Assembly: GCA_946406315.1 (NCBI GenBank)
Contig: CAMJKD010000007.1
Location: 1 to 63,903 of the forward strand
Reading direction: 5' to 3'
DNA from: an uncultured Candidatus Saccharibacteria bacterium
GTDB lineage: Bacteria > Patescibacteriota > Saccharimonadia > Saccharimonadales > Saccharimonadaceae
Length of the DNA stretch: 63,903 nt
Part shown: one piece after another, positions 56,527-63,903 of the stretch
Layout of the letters: every line of letters begins with the position of its first letter
How positions within the stretch are numbered: position 1 is the stretch's first letter
Position numbers and translations under genes: made by a program
Notes under the pieces: model-generated
What the model saw: the letters and a program-made list of their open reading frames with translations, nothing else
Told to the model about the DNA's origin: nothing
Database searches by the model: none

Positions 56527-59500
56527 GTGGCAAAATCTAAAAATACCGCAAAGAGTGGTAGCCGGGTGTCTTTTACCGAGGGCGACCAAGTTCTTCCAAT
56601 ACCAAATCTAACCGAGCACCAGACTAAATCCTGGGATGAATTTGTAAAATTCGGTCTCCAGGAGGTCTTCAATGAACTCAACCCCATTGATGACTATACT
56701 GGTCAAAAAATGAGCCTACGCTTCAAGGATTATTATTTTAAGGATCCTATAGAAGATGATCGTACGGCTAAAGAAAATCTCACAACCTATGAAGCTCCGC
56801 TTCATGTTAATGTCGAGCTTACGAACAAAGTTACTGGTGAAGTTAAAGAACAGGATATTTACTTCGGCGACTATCCTTGGATGACTGACCGTGCTAGCTT
56901 TATTATTAACGGCACTGAGCGCGTGATTGTCTCTCAGTTGATTCGTTCTGCTGGCGTTTTCTTCCAGGCTGACACCGTTGCTGGCCATAATTATTATGGC
57001 GCAAAGATTATTCCAGGTCGTGGTGCATGGCTCGAATTTGAGACCGACACTAAAGGTGTTATTTATGTCAAAATCGACCGTCGTCGCAAGGTTCCTGTAA
57101 CAACTTTACTTCGTGCACTTGGTCGTAAAAAGACCGAAATTGTCGCCGACTTCAAGGATGTCGACACTGGTGATGTTCATTACATCGAAAACACTTTTGA
57201 AAAGGACCCATCCGACAACCAGGGTAGTGCTTTGCTTGAAATTTATCGCCGCCTCCGTCCTGGCGATTTGGCGACCATTGAGAATGCACGTTCGATGATT
57301 GATCGCACTTTTAATGATTACCGTCGTTACGACTATTCTCGTGTTGGTCGTTACAAAATCAATCAGCGCCTCGGCTTCGATACGCCAAACGATGAAGCGC
57401 ATCGCACTTTGCAGATGCAAGACTTGATTGCGATTATCCGCGAAATTATTCGCCTCAACAACACGCAGGATCCAGTTGATGATATCGACTCGCTCGCAAA
57501 CCGTCGCGTCAAACTCGTTGGTGAGCTCGTGCAGCGCCAATTCCGTCTTGGCATGCTCCGTTTGCAACGTAATATTCTCGACCGTATGTCGATGAGCGAT
57601 CCTCAAACGGTTACCCCATCGCAGCTAGTTAACTCTCGTCCAGTTACGGCGGCAGTGAAGGAATTCTTCAGTAGTTCTCAGCTTAGTCAGCTCATGGACG
57701 AAACAAACCCATTCAGTGAGCTTTCGCATAAGCGCCGTCTATCCAGTATGGGTCCTGGCGGTCTTACTCGTGAGCGTGCAGGCTTTGAAGTGCGCGATAC
57801 GCACCCGACTCATTACGGCCGTATTTGTACGGTCGAGACACCAGAAGGCGGCAACGTCGGTCTCGTATTAAACCTTGCAACTTACGCACATATTAATGAT
57901 TATGGCTTCATCGAAGCGCCATATCGCGTTGTAAAAAACGGTAAAGTCACCGACGAAATCGTTTACGCCGATGCCGCAGCGGAAGAAGACATGGTCATTG
58001 CTGACACTAGCGCTAAGCTAGACAAAGACGGGAAGTTCATCGACGAATACGTATCTGCCCGTAAGGCTCTTCAGCCAACTCAGGTTATGGCCAGCGAAGT
58101 TACGCATATGGACGCAGCGCACAAAGAAATTCTCGGTGTCGCCGCTTCTATGATCCCATTTGTCGAAAAGAACCGTGTTGACCGCTCCTTGATGGCTTGC
58201 GCCATGCAGAAGCAGGCCGTTCCGCTCATTAAGCCGGAAGCGTCTATTGTTTCTACTGGCATTGATGCAGAAGTGGCTAAGAACTTGTCACAGATTGTCT
58301 ATGCCGAGGCGGATGGTGAAGTTGTTAAGGCTGATTCAAATTCCGTTGAAGTGAAATATGCTAAGGAGACTAAAACTTATAACCTCATCCACTTTATGAA
58401 GACTAACGATGACCGCTGTTATGACGAGCGTGTTGTTGTTAAGCGTGGTCAAAAAGTAAAGAAGGGTGATGTTTTAATTGAGGGCGCATCAATCGCTAAT
58501 GGCGAATTGGCACTTGGTAAAAATATGCTCGTAGCCTTCATGCCATGGCGTGGCTACAACATGGATGACGCTATTGTTATTTCCAGCCGCCTCGTCCAAG
58601 ACGATGAGCTTACTAGTATTAATATCCGCGATTTCGACGTCGAAGTTCGTGAAACTAAGCTTGGTCCAGAGCAAGTTACCCGTGATATTCCGAATGTCAG
58701 CGAAGCTGCTCTTCGTCACCTCGGTGAAGATGGTATCGTAACTGTCGGCTCCGAAGTTCATAACGGCGACGTGCTTGTTGGTAAAATTACACCAAAGGGC
58801 GAACAAGAACTCAGTTCCGAGGAGCGTCTCCTTCGCGCTATCTTCGGTGAAAAAGCTAAAGATGTTCGTGACACCTCTGTTCGCATGAACGGTTCTGACG
58901 GCGGTAAAGTTGTTGGAGTTAAAATCTTTACTCGCGAACAAGGTAATGAGCTTAAATCTGGCGTATTAATGCAGATTAAGATCTATGTAGCCGAAATGCG
59001 CAAGATTAGCGTCGGCGATAAGCTTTCTGGTCGCCACGGTAACAAGGGTGTTGTCGCGCGTATTCTTCCGGTAGAAGATATGCCATTTATGGAAGATGGT
59101 ACCCCAGTTGATGTCGTTCTTAATCCAATGGGCGTACCTTCCCGCATGAACCTCGGTCAGCTCTTCGAGACTCATCTCGGTATGGCCGCACGTGCGCTTG
59201 GCTATCATGTTACAACCCCATCCTTTAACTCCGTATCTGACGAGACGATTTCTGAAGAGCTAAAGAAGGCCGGCTTCGAGCCAGATGGTCGCGTTACACT
59301 TTACGATGGTCTCACTGGCGAGCCGTTCGAAGAACGCATTACTGTCGGCGTCATGTATATGCTCAAATTGCACCATATGGTTGCAGACAAGATTCATGCT
59401 CGTTCAACTGGTCCATACACCATGGTTACTCAGCAGCCGCTTGGCGGAAAAGCTCAAAATGGCGGTCAGCGCTTTGGTGAGATGGAGGTATGGACACTTG

Positions 59501-59934
59501 AGGCATATGGTGCCGCATCGACACTTCAAGAAATGCTCACTATTAAGTCGGATGATGTTTATGGTCGCGCCAAGGCCTACGAGTCTATTATTAAGAACGA
59601 ACCAATCGAAGGTCCAAAACTTCCAGAGGGTTTCAATGTCTTAGTAAAAGAGCTTCAAGGTCTCGGTCTTAAGGTTGACCTGCTCGATCATGGCGATGCG
59701 CGCGATGCTGATCATGTCATTGAAAAGACTACCGAAGAAGTTGAGCGTCAACGTGATGATTCTACTATTTATGCTCAGCATGACGAGGCGGTACCACCGG
59801 ACGATTTAGGCGAAAATGCCGAAGGATTCGAGTTAGAAGACAATGAGGGTAATCCGCTCGACGAGTCGGAAATCGAGGTTGAGGAAAACTTCGATGACGA
59901 AGATATAATAACAGATTTAGGGGAGGACCTATAA
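56527..59934 (+). CDS. rpoB: DNA-directed RNA polymerase subunit beta
   Basis: 1135 residues. Diagnostic stretches: the fork/rifampicin region QLSQLMDETNPFSELSHKRR (about 393-412), GLTRERAGFEVRDTHPTHYGRICTVETPEG, the Lys-containing GRHGNKGVV active-site segment (about 835), LGQLFETHLG, and the C-terminal KAQNGGQRFGEMEVWTLEAYGA. The C-terminus ends in a Glu/Asp-rich tail. In the rifampicin pocket the sequence is S/H/R type without an obvious resistance change at the main positions. GTG start at 56527 follows GAGGGAAT. Followed by rpoC after 1 bp. Confidence 0.98.
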   Translation: MAKSKNTAKSGSRVSFTEGDQVLPIPNLTEHQTKSWDEFVKFGLQEVFNELNPIDDYTGQKMSLRFKDYYFKDPIEDDRTAKENLTTYEAPLHVNVELTNKVTGEVKEQDIYFGDYPWMTDRASFIINGTERVIVSQLIRSAGVFFQADTVAGHNYYGAKIIPGRGAWLEFETDTKGVIYVKIDRRRKVPVTTLLRALGRKKTEIVADFKDVDTGDVHYIENTFEKDPSDNQGSALLEIYRRLRPGDLATIENARSMIDRTFNDYRRYDYSRVGRYKINQRLGFDTPNDEAHRTLQMQDLIAIIREIIRLNNTQDPVDDIDSLANRRVKLVGELVQRQFRLGMLRLQRNILDRMSMSDPQTVTPSQLVNSRPVTAAVKEFFSSSQLSQLMDETNPFSELSHKRRLSSMGPGGLTRERAGFEVRDTHPTHYGRICTVETPEGGNVGLVLNLATYAHINDYGFIEAPYRVVKNGKVTDEIVYADAAAEEDMVIADTSAKLDKDGKFIDEYVSARKALQPTQVMASEVTHMDAAHKEILGVAASMIPFVEKNRVDRSLMACAMQKQAVPLIKPEASIVSTGIDAEVAKNLSQIVYAEADGEVVKADSNSVEVKYAKETKTYNLIHFMKTNDDRCYDERVVVKRGQKVKKGDVLIEGASIANGELALGKNMLVAFMPWRGYNMDDAIVISSRLVQDDELTSINIRDFDVEVRETKLGPEQVTRDIPNVSEAALRHLGEDGIVTVGSEVHNGDVLVGKITPKGEQELSSEERLLRAIFGEKAKDVRDTSVRMNGSDGGKVVGVKIFTREQGNELKSGVLMQIKIYVAEMRKISVGDKLSGRHGNKGVVARILPVEDMPFMEDGTPVDVVLNPMGVPSRMNLGQLFETHLGMAARALGYHVTTPSFNSVSDETISEELKKAGFEPDGRVTLYDGLTGEPFEERITVGVMYMLKLHHMVADKIHARSTGPYTMVTQQPLGGKAQNGGQRFGEMEVWTLEAYGAASTLQEMLTIKSDDVYGRAKAYESIIKNEPIEGPKLPEGFNVLVKELQGLGLKVDLLDHGDARDADHVIEKTTEEVERQRDDSTIYAQHDEAVPPDDLGENAEGFELEDNEGNPLDESEIEVEENFDDEDIITDLGEDL

Positions 59935-59935
59935 T

Positions 59936-62900
59936 ATGGCTTGGGAAGACAATTTCATCAGCGCCAACGAGTTCGACTCTATTCGCCTAAGTGTTGCCAG
60001 CGAAGAAGATGTTCTTAACTGGAGCTATGGCGAGGTGTTGAAGCCAGAAACTATTAACTATCGTACGCAAAAGCCAGAACGTGACGGCTTGTTCTGTGAG
60101 CGTATTTTCGGACCAGTAAAAGATATTAATCCGAACGATCCGAAACTCAAGGGCGTTCGTTCGCGCGAAGCTGCCGTCGATAAAGAAGGTAATCTCGTCA
60201 CGAAGAGTATTACTCGTCGTGAGCGCATGGGGCATATTACTCTCGCGGCTCCAGTTGCGCATATCTGGTTCATGCGCGGTACGCCATCTGCATTGAGTCT
60301 CTTGCTTGATATTACCGTAAAGAATATTGAAAAAGTTGTCTACTTTGCGTCTTATATCATCATTGATACCGATCAAGCGGAAATCGATAAGCGCCTCGAA
60401 GACCTTGAGGCACAAACTGACGTTGCTCGTCAGGCGATTCAGGTTCGTTATGAAAACGAATCCAAGGCAGAGAATGCAGACGTAAAAGCACTTGCTGAAG
60501 CGCAAACTAAAGAGCTAGAAGAACTCGAAAATGATTATCGCGAGAAGAAGGCACTTCTGACTAGCTTCGTTAAAGGTGCTGTCATTAATGAGGTTGACTA
60601 TCGTAATCTCGATGAAGAGTACGAAGATCTCATCACTGTCGAGATGGGTGCTAGCGCAATTAAGAAGCTTCTTGAAGAAATTGACCTCGACAAACTTGTT
60701 GACGATCTTCATGAAGAAGCAGAGAATACTAAGGGGCAAAAGCAAAAGCGTGTTATGAAACGCTTGAAGATTCTTGAAGGCATGCAATCTGCCAGCATTA
60801 AGCCAACCGACCTCATCTTGAACGTAATTCCAGTTATTCCTCCAGATCTACGTCCAATGATCGCGCTTGCCGGTGGTCGCTTTGCAACTTCTGACTTAAA
60901 CGACCTCTACCGTCGTGTCATTAACCGCAATAACCGCCTCAAGAAACTTATTGATCTTAATGCGCCGGAAGTTATTCAACGCAACGAAAAACGTATGCTT
61001 CAGGAAGCTGTTGATGCTCTCATCGACAATAACGCTTCTCGTGGTGGCCGTACCGCCAATTCTCAGAATGGTCGCCGTAAACTTAAGAGCTTGTCTGACC
61101 TTCTCAAAGGTAAGCAGGGTCGTTTCCGCCAAAACCTTCTCGGTAAGCGTGTTGACTACTCTGGTCGTTCCGTAATTGTAGTAGGCCCAGAACTTCGTAT
61201 CAGCGAGTGTGGTCTTCCAAAACAAATGGCACTTGAACTCTTTAAGCCGTTCGTTGTCTCTTGGTTGATTAAGAATGAGTATGCTAACAATATTCGTTCC
61301 GCTTCTCGTATGATTGAGCAGGGTGAAACTGTGATTTGGGATGCTCTCGATGAGGTAATTGAAGGTAAGTATGTACTCTTGAACCGCGCTCCATCGCTTC
61401 ATCGTCTCTCTGTCCAGGCCTTCCAGCCACGCTTAGTCGATGGTAAAGCTATCAAGCTCCATCCACTCGTCGCGAATGGCTTTAACGCTGACTACGATGG
61501 TGACCAGATGGCGGTCCATCTTCCGCTTTCTGCTGAAGCTCAAGCTGAAGCTAAGGAACTCATGGCAGCCGGCAAGAACCTCTTGAAACCAGCCGATGGC
61601 GCTCCAGTACTTTCAATTACGCAGGATGTTGTACTCGGCAGTTATTATCTCACATATGAAAAACCGTCTGCTCAAACCGAGCGCAAAGCTTACACGAGTG
61701 TTTATGAAGCAGAACTAGCCTACGATATGGGTCTCATTCAACTTCAAACTCCAATTCGCGTTCACACGAAGGGTCAAAAGCGTGATACTACCCTTGGTCG
61801 CGTCTTCTTCAACGAAGTCCTACCAAAGGAATATCCATACGATAACGAAGTTCAAAACAGCAAACATCTCAAGAAGGTGATGGCGAACATTCTGAATCAA
61901 TTCGGTGCCGATGCTGCTGTCGAAGCTGCTGATGCTATTAAGGACCTCTCCTTCAAGTATGAGACCGTCGCTGGCGTTTCCACCTCTAAAGACGATTATC
62001 CATACTATCCAGAAGTTGAACCGCTGATTGCTGAAGGTGAGGGTGTAGCTGCGCAGATTAATCAACAATTCGAAGATGGTCTCATTACTGAAGATGAGCG
62101 CTATCGTCTCACTGTTGCCGCATGGCGCAAAGTTGATGATGATATTTCTAAACTCGTCAAAGATAACTTGGCTAGCCTTGATACGAACATCTCCATCATG
62201 ACCAACTCTGGTGCGCGTGGTTCTGCTGGCAACATTAAGCTTGCGTCTGCAACCATTGGTATCATGGTCGACGTCTTTAACCGTGAGATTGAGCTCCCAG
62301 TTAAGTCTAGCTATAAGAAAGGTCTTAACACGCTTGAGTCCTTCATTGCTACCCGTGGTGCACGTCAAGGTCAGGTATCTACCGCCCTTCGTACTGCCGA
62401 CTCCGGTTATCTTACTCGTCGTCTTGTTGATGTGTCTCAGGATGTCTTTACGGTAGAAACCGAAGCCGAAGATCCAGGCTTCCGCATCTATAAGAGTGAA
62501 TCCGATATTACCGGTATCGGCTTCGGTGACCGTATCTATGGTCGCTATTCCGCTGAAGCGGTAGAAAAATATGGTCTTGAAGCTAATCAACTTATCTCTC
62601 GCGAGATGGCCGATCAGCTTGATGCCGATGAAGAAATTGATAGCTTGAAGATTCAAAGCGTATTAACTACCGAATGCAATGACGGCGTTCCGCGCAGGGC
62701 TTACGGTATCGATATGTCGACTCGTCGCCCAGTCGCCTTCCATGAACCGGTCGGTGTTATTGCTGCGCAATCTGTTGGTGAGCCTGGTACCCAGCTTACG
62801 CTCGATACTAAGCACTCTTCTGGTGTTGCTGGTTCTGGTGCTATCTCTCGTGGTCTTCCACGCGTTGAGGAGCTTCTTGAAGCTCGTACGCCAAAAGGTC

Positions 62901-63778
62901 AAGCCTATATTTCGACCATCGCCGGCGTTGTGTCGACTTGGGAAGAAGGTCGCCATAATATCGTTCAAGTTACCCCAGACGCAGGCAAGAAAGAGCACTT
63001 CGCCCTTGAGGGGCGTAAGGCTAAGGTCAAAGACGGCGCCTCAGTCAAAACTGGTGCAGTTATTGCCAGCAAAGCTAAGGGTGCTGACCCTATCATTGCC
63101 CCATTTGACGGTATAGCGGAGCTTACTCAAAACGAAATCGTCTTAGTCGCTAATGCAGGCGCACCACTTAAAGTATCCGTGCCAGTCGATTTCGCATTGA
63201 CCGTAAAAGAAGGTGATCATGTCGAACCAGGCGATCGTCTCTCTGAGGGTTCTCTCAACTTGCAGGATCTCATGAAATACAAGGGCATCGAAGAAACCGA
63301 GCGTTATATTCTCAATGATATTCTCACTATTTACGCTGCTCAAGGTCATGAAATATCCGCTAAACACCTAGAAATCATCATTCGCCAGATGTTCTCTCGC
63401 GTGATGATTGACGAACCTGGTGATACTGGATTTGTGACTGGCGATATCGTTAGTAAGGCTGCGGTTATGGAAGAAAATGCTGCTGCAATTGCCGAAGGCA
63501 AAGCCCCAGCTGAATTTACTCAGATGCTACTCGGTATTTCTAAGGTATCTATCTATTCCGACTCGTTCTTGTCGGCCGCATCCTTCCAGGATACGACTCG
63601 TGTCTTGATTTCGAGCGCCATTTCTGGCCGCGTCGATCATCTCAAGGGTCTCAAGGAGAATGTGATTATTGGTCGCAAGATTCCTGTCGGCACCGGCGTC
63701 GAATCGCTCGCAGATTACACGGGTATTTCTGAAGAGCCAACCGCAGAACCAGCCGAAGGTGAATTGGACAATATTTAA
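59936..63778 (+). CDS. rpoC: DNA-directed RNA polymerase subunit beta', without the two zinc sites
   Basis: 1280 residues. The catalytic motif is NADYDGDQMAVHLPLS (about 522-537), with Tyr where nearly all bacteria have Phe; the three magnesium-binding Asp are kept. Other marks: RVDYSGRSVIVVGPEL, RAPSLHRL, EPVGVIAAQSVGEPGTQLTLDT and the trigger-loop region. The N-terminal zinc ribbon (normally four Cys between GPVKD and RRERMGHI) is replaced by about 36 residues without Cys, and the second zinc site normally following the SVLTC segment is replaced by TTECNDGVPRRAYGID with a single Cys. A coiled coil at about 140-280 is intact. GGAGG precedes the ATG at 59936, inside the end of rpoB. Confidence 0.97.
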   Translation: MAWEDNFISANEFDSIRLSVASEEDVLNWSYGEVLKPETINYRTQKPERDGLFCERIFGPVKDINPNDPKLKGVRSREAAVDKEGNLVTKSITRRERMGHITLAAPVAHIWFMRGTPSALSLLLDITVKNIEKVVYFASYIIIDTDQAEIDKRLEDLEAQTDVARQAIQVRYENESKAENADVKALAEAQTKELEELENDYREKKALLTSFVKGAVINEVDYRNLDEEYEDLITVEMGASAIKKLLEEIDLDKLVDDLHEEAENTKGQKQKRVMKRLKILEGMQSASIKPTDLILNVIPVIPPDLRPMIALAGGRFATSDLNDLYRRVINRNNRLKKLIDLNAPEVIQRNEKRMLQEAVDALIDNNASRGGRTANSQNGRRKLKSLSDLLKGKQGRFRQNLLGKRVDYSGRSVIVVGPELRISECGLPKQMALELFKPFVVSWLIKNEYANNIRSASRMIEQGETVIWDALDEVIEGKYVLLNRAPSLHRLSVQAFQPRLVDGKAIKLHPLVANGFNADYDGDQMAVHLPLSAEAQAEAKELMAAGKNLLKPADGAPVLSITQDVVLGSYYLTYEKPSAQTERKAYTSVYEAELAYDMGLIQLQTPIRVHTKGQKRDTTLGRVFFNEVLPKEYPYDNEVQNSKHLKKVMANILNQFGADAAVEAADAIKDLSFKYETVAGVSTSKDDYPYYPEVEPLIAEGEGVAAQINQQFEDGLITEDERYRLTVAAWRKVDDDISKLVKDNLASLDTNISIMTNSGARGSAGNIKLASATIGIMVDVFNREIELPVKSSYKKGLNTLESFIATRGARQGQVSTALRTADSGYLTRRLVDVSQDVFTVETEAEDPGFRIYKSESDITGIGFGDRIYGRYSAEAVEKYGLEANQLISREMADQLDADEEIDSLKIQSVLTTECNDGVPRRAYGIDMSTRRPVAFHEPVGVIAAQSVGEPGTQLTLDTKHSSGVAGSGAISRGLPRVEELLEARTPKGQAYISTIAGVVSTWEEGRHNIVQVTPDAGKKEHFALEGRKAKVKDGASVKTGAVIASKAKGADPIIAPFDGIAELTQNEIVLVANAGAPLKVSVPVDFALTVKEGDHVEPGDRLSEGSLNLQDLMKYKGIEETERYILNDILTIYAAQGHEISAKHLEIIIRQMFSRVMIDEPGDTGFVTGDIVSKAAVMEENAAAIAEGKAPAEFTQMLLGISKVSIYSDSFLSAASFQDTTRVLISSAISGRVDHLKGLKENVIIGRKIPVGTGVESLADYTGISEEPTAEPAEGELDNI

Positions 63779-63794
63779 ATCGGCCTAAAAAATA

Positions 63795-63823
63795 AAAACA
63801 CCTCCTAATAGGGGGTGTTTTTT
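63795..63823 (+). terminator. Terminator of rpoBC
   Basis: AAACACCTCC-TAATA-GGGGGTGTTTTTT, strong rho-independent terminator. Confidence 0.9.
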
Positions 63824-63835
63824 GAAACGCTTATG

Positions 63836-63903
63836 CTAAAATAGTATCAGTACTTTTGGGAGGTACTGGTATGCATATAAAGCATTTGCCGTATTAACTA
63901 ATG
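63836..63903 (+). other. Promoter and start region of the next gene, with an 8-codon upstream frame
   Basis: TAAAAT (63836-63841) could be a -10 box. GGGAGG (63858-63863) precedes ATG at 63871, which opens a frame of only eight codons (MHIKHLPY) and stops at TAA 63895-63897. The last three bases of the window are another ATG in the same frame. The short frame may be a leader peptide, or the true gene begins at 63901 beyond view. Confidence 0.35.

Noticed and set aside
57106-62998. Long minus-strand open frames opposite rpoB and rpoC
   Set aside because: Shadows of the strong codon bias of the polymerase genes; no start signals and no protein-like motifs.

Overview
The window reads as chromosomal DNA of a small-genome, Gram-positive-type (monoderm) bacterium of the Candidate Phyla Radiation, most likely a Saccharibacteria (TM7) lineage. 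This assignment is inference. It rests on a sortase-built surface, PBP1A and NagZ without any outer-membrane gene, a dprA competence gene and an L-lactate dehydrogenase, compact informational proteins (a proline-tRNA ligase without editing insert, RpoC and LigA without zinc cysteines), and many genes whose -10 box ends only 6-8 nt before the ATG, implying leaderless mRNAs. No 16S rRNA gene is present to settle it.

Layout. 1-60: the edge of an insertion sequence. 91-810: uppS. 1005-9416: a five-gene sortase-pilus operon (tip adhesin with LPETG, major pilin with LPFTG, class C sortase, small pilin-like protein with an odd C-terminus, second sortase). 9795-9969: tRNA-Leu(UAA) and tRNA-Cys(GCA) on the minus strand. 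10024-11473: an MFS exporter behind a leaderless 33-codon leader peptide and a set of competing RNA stems that looks like an attenuator. 11581-12718: two convergent genes of unknown function. 12820-15168: a UvrD-like helicase gene split by one in-frame TGA. 15186-19162: htpX, a membrane protein and ligA in an overlapping operon. 19241-25619: clpC and clpP, each under a CIRCE (HrcA) operator that encloses the -35 box, with a coiled-coil protein and a membrane HExxH protein between them. 25679-30161: an ORFan lipoprotein, an IS30-family element, radA, rpsO and another ORFan. 30253-37432: pnp with a structured leader, a membrane protein, ftsK, proS, greA. 37519-43935: an ABC exporter, nagZ, lysS, dprA and ldh. 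44008-50899: a PIN-TRAM protein, PBP1A, leuS and a class B-like sortase. 50991-54083: rpmF, nusB, a Nudix hydrolase, rnc, rpsP and khpA. 54214-56304: a large polytopic membrane protein. 56378-63778: rpoB-rpoC with a structured leader.

How the parts work together: UppS, PBP1A and NagZ make, polymerise and trim peptidoglycan, on which three sortases act. One sortase locus builds a pilus that could hold the cell to a host bacterium. ClpC and ClpP form a stress-regulated protease. RpoB/RpoC, GreA, NusB, Rnc, Pnp and KhpA cover RNA synthesis and decay; LigA, RadA, FtsK and DprA cover DNA maintenance and uptake.

Most worth a second look: (i) the MFS leader-peptide attenuator; (ii) dprA interrupted at a CTT TGA site closely resembling the prfB +1 frameshift site, and nagZ interrupted at A AAA AAG, the dnaX-type -1 slippery heptamer, beside a third gene with an in-frame TGA (these could also be mutations or assembly errors); (iii) CIRCE control of clpC and clpP; (iv) loss of the zinc-ligand cysteines in RpoC and LigA; (v) an IS30 transposase whose stop codon is the target-site duplication.
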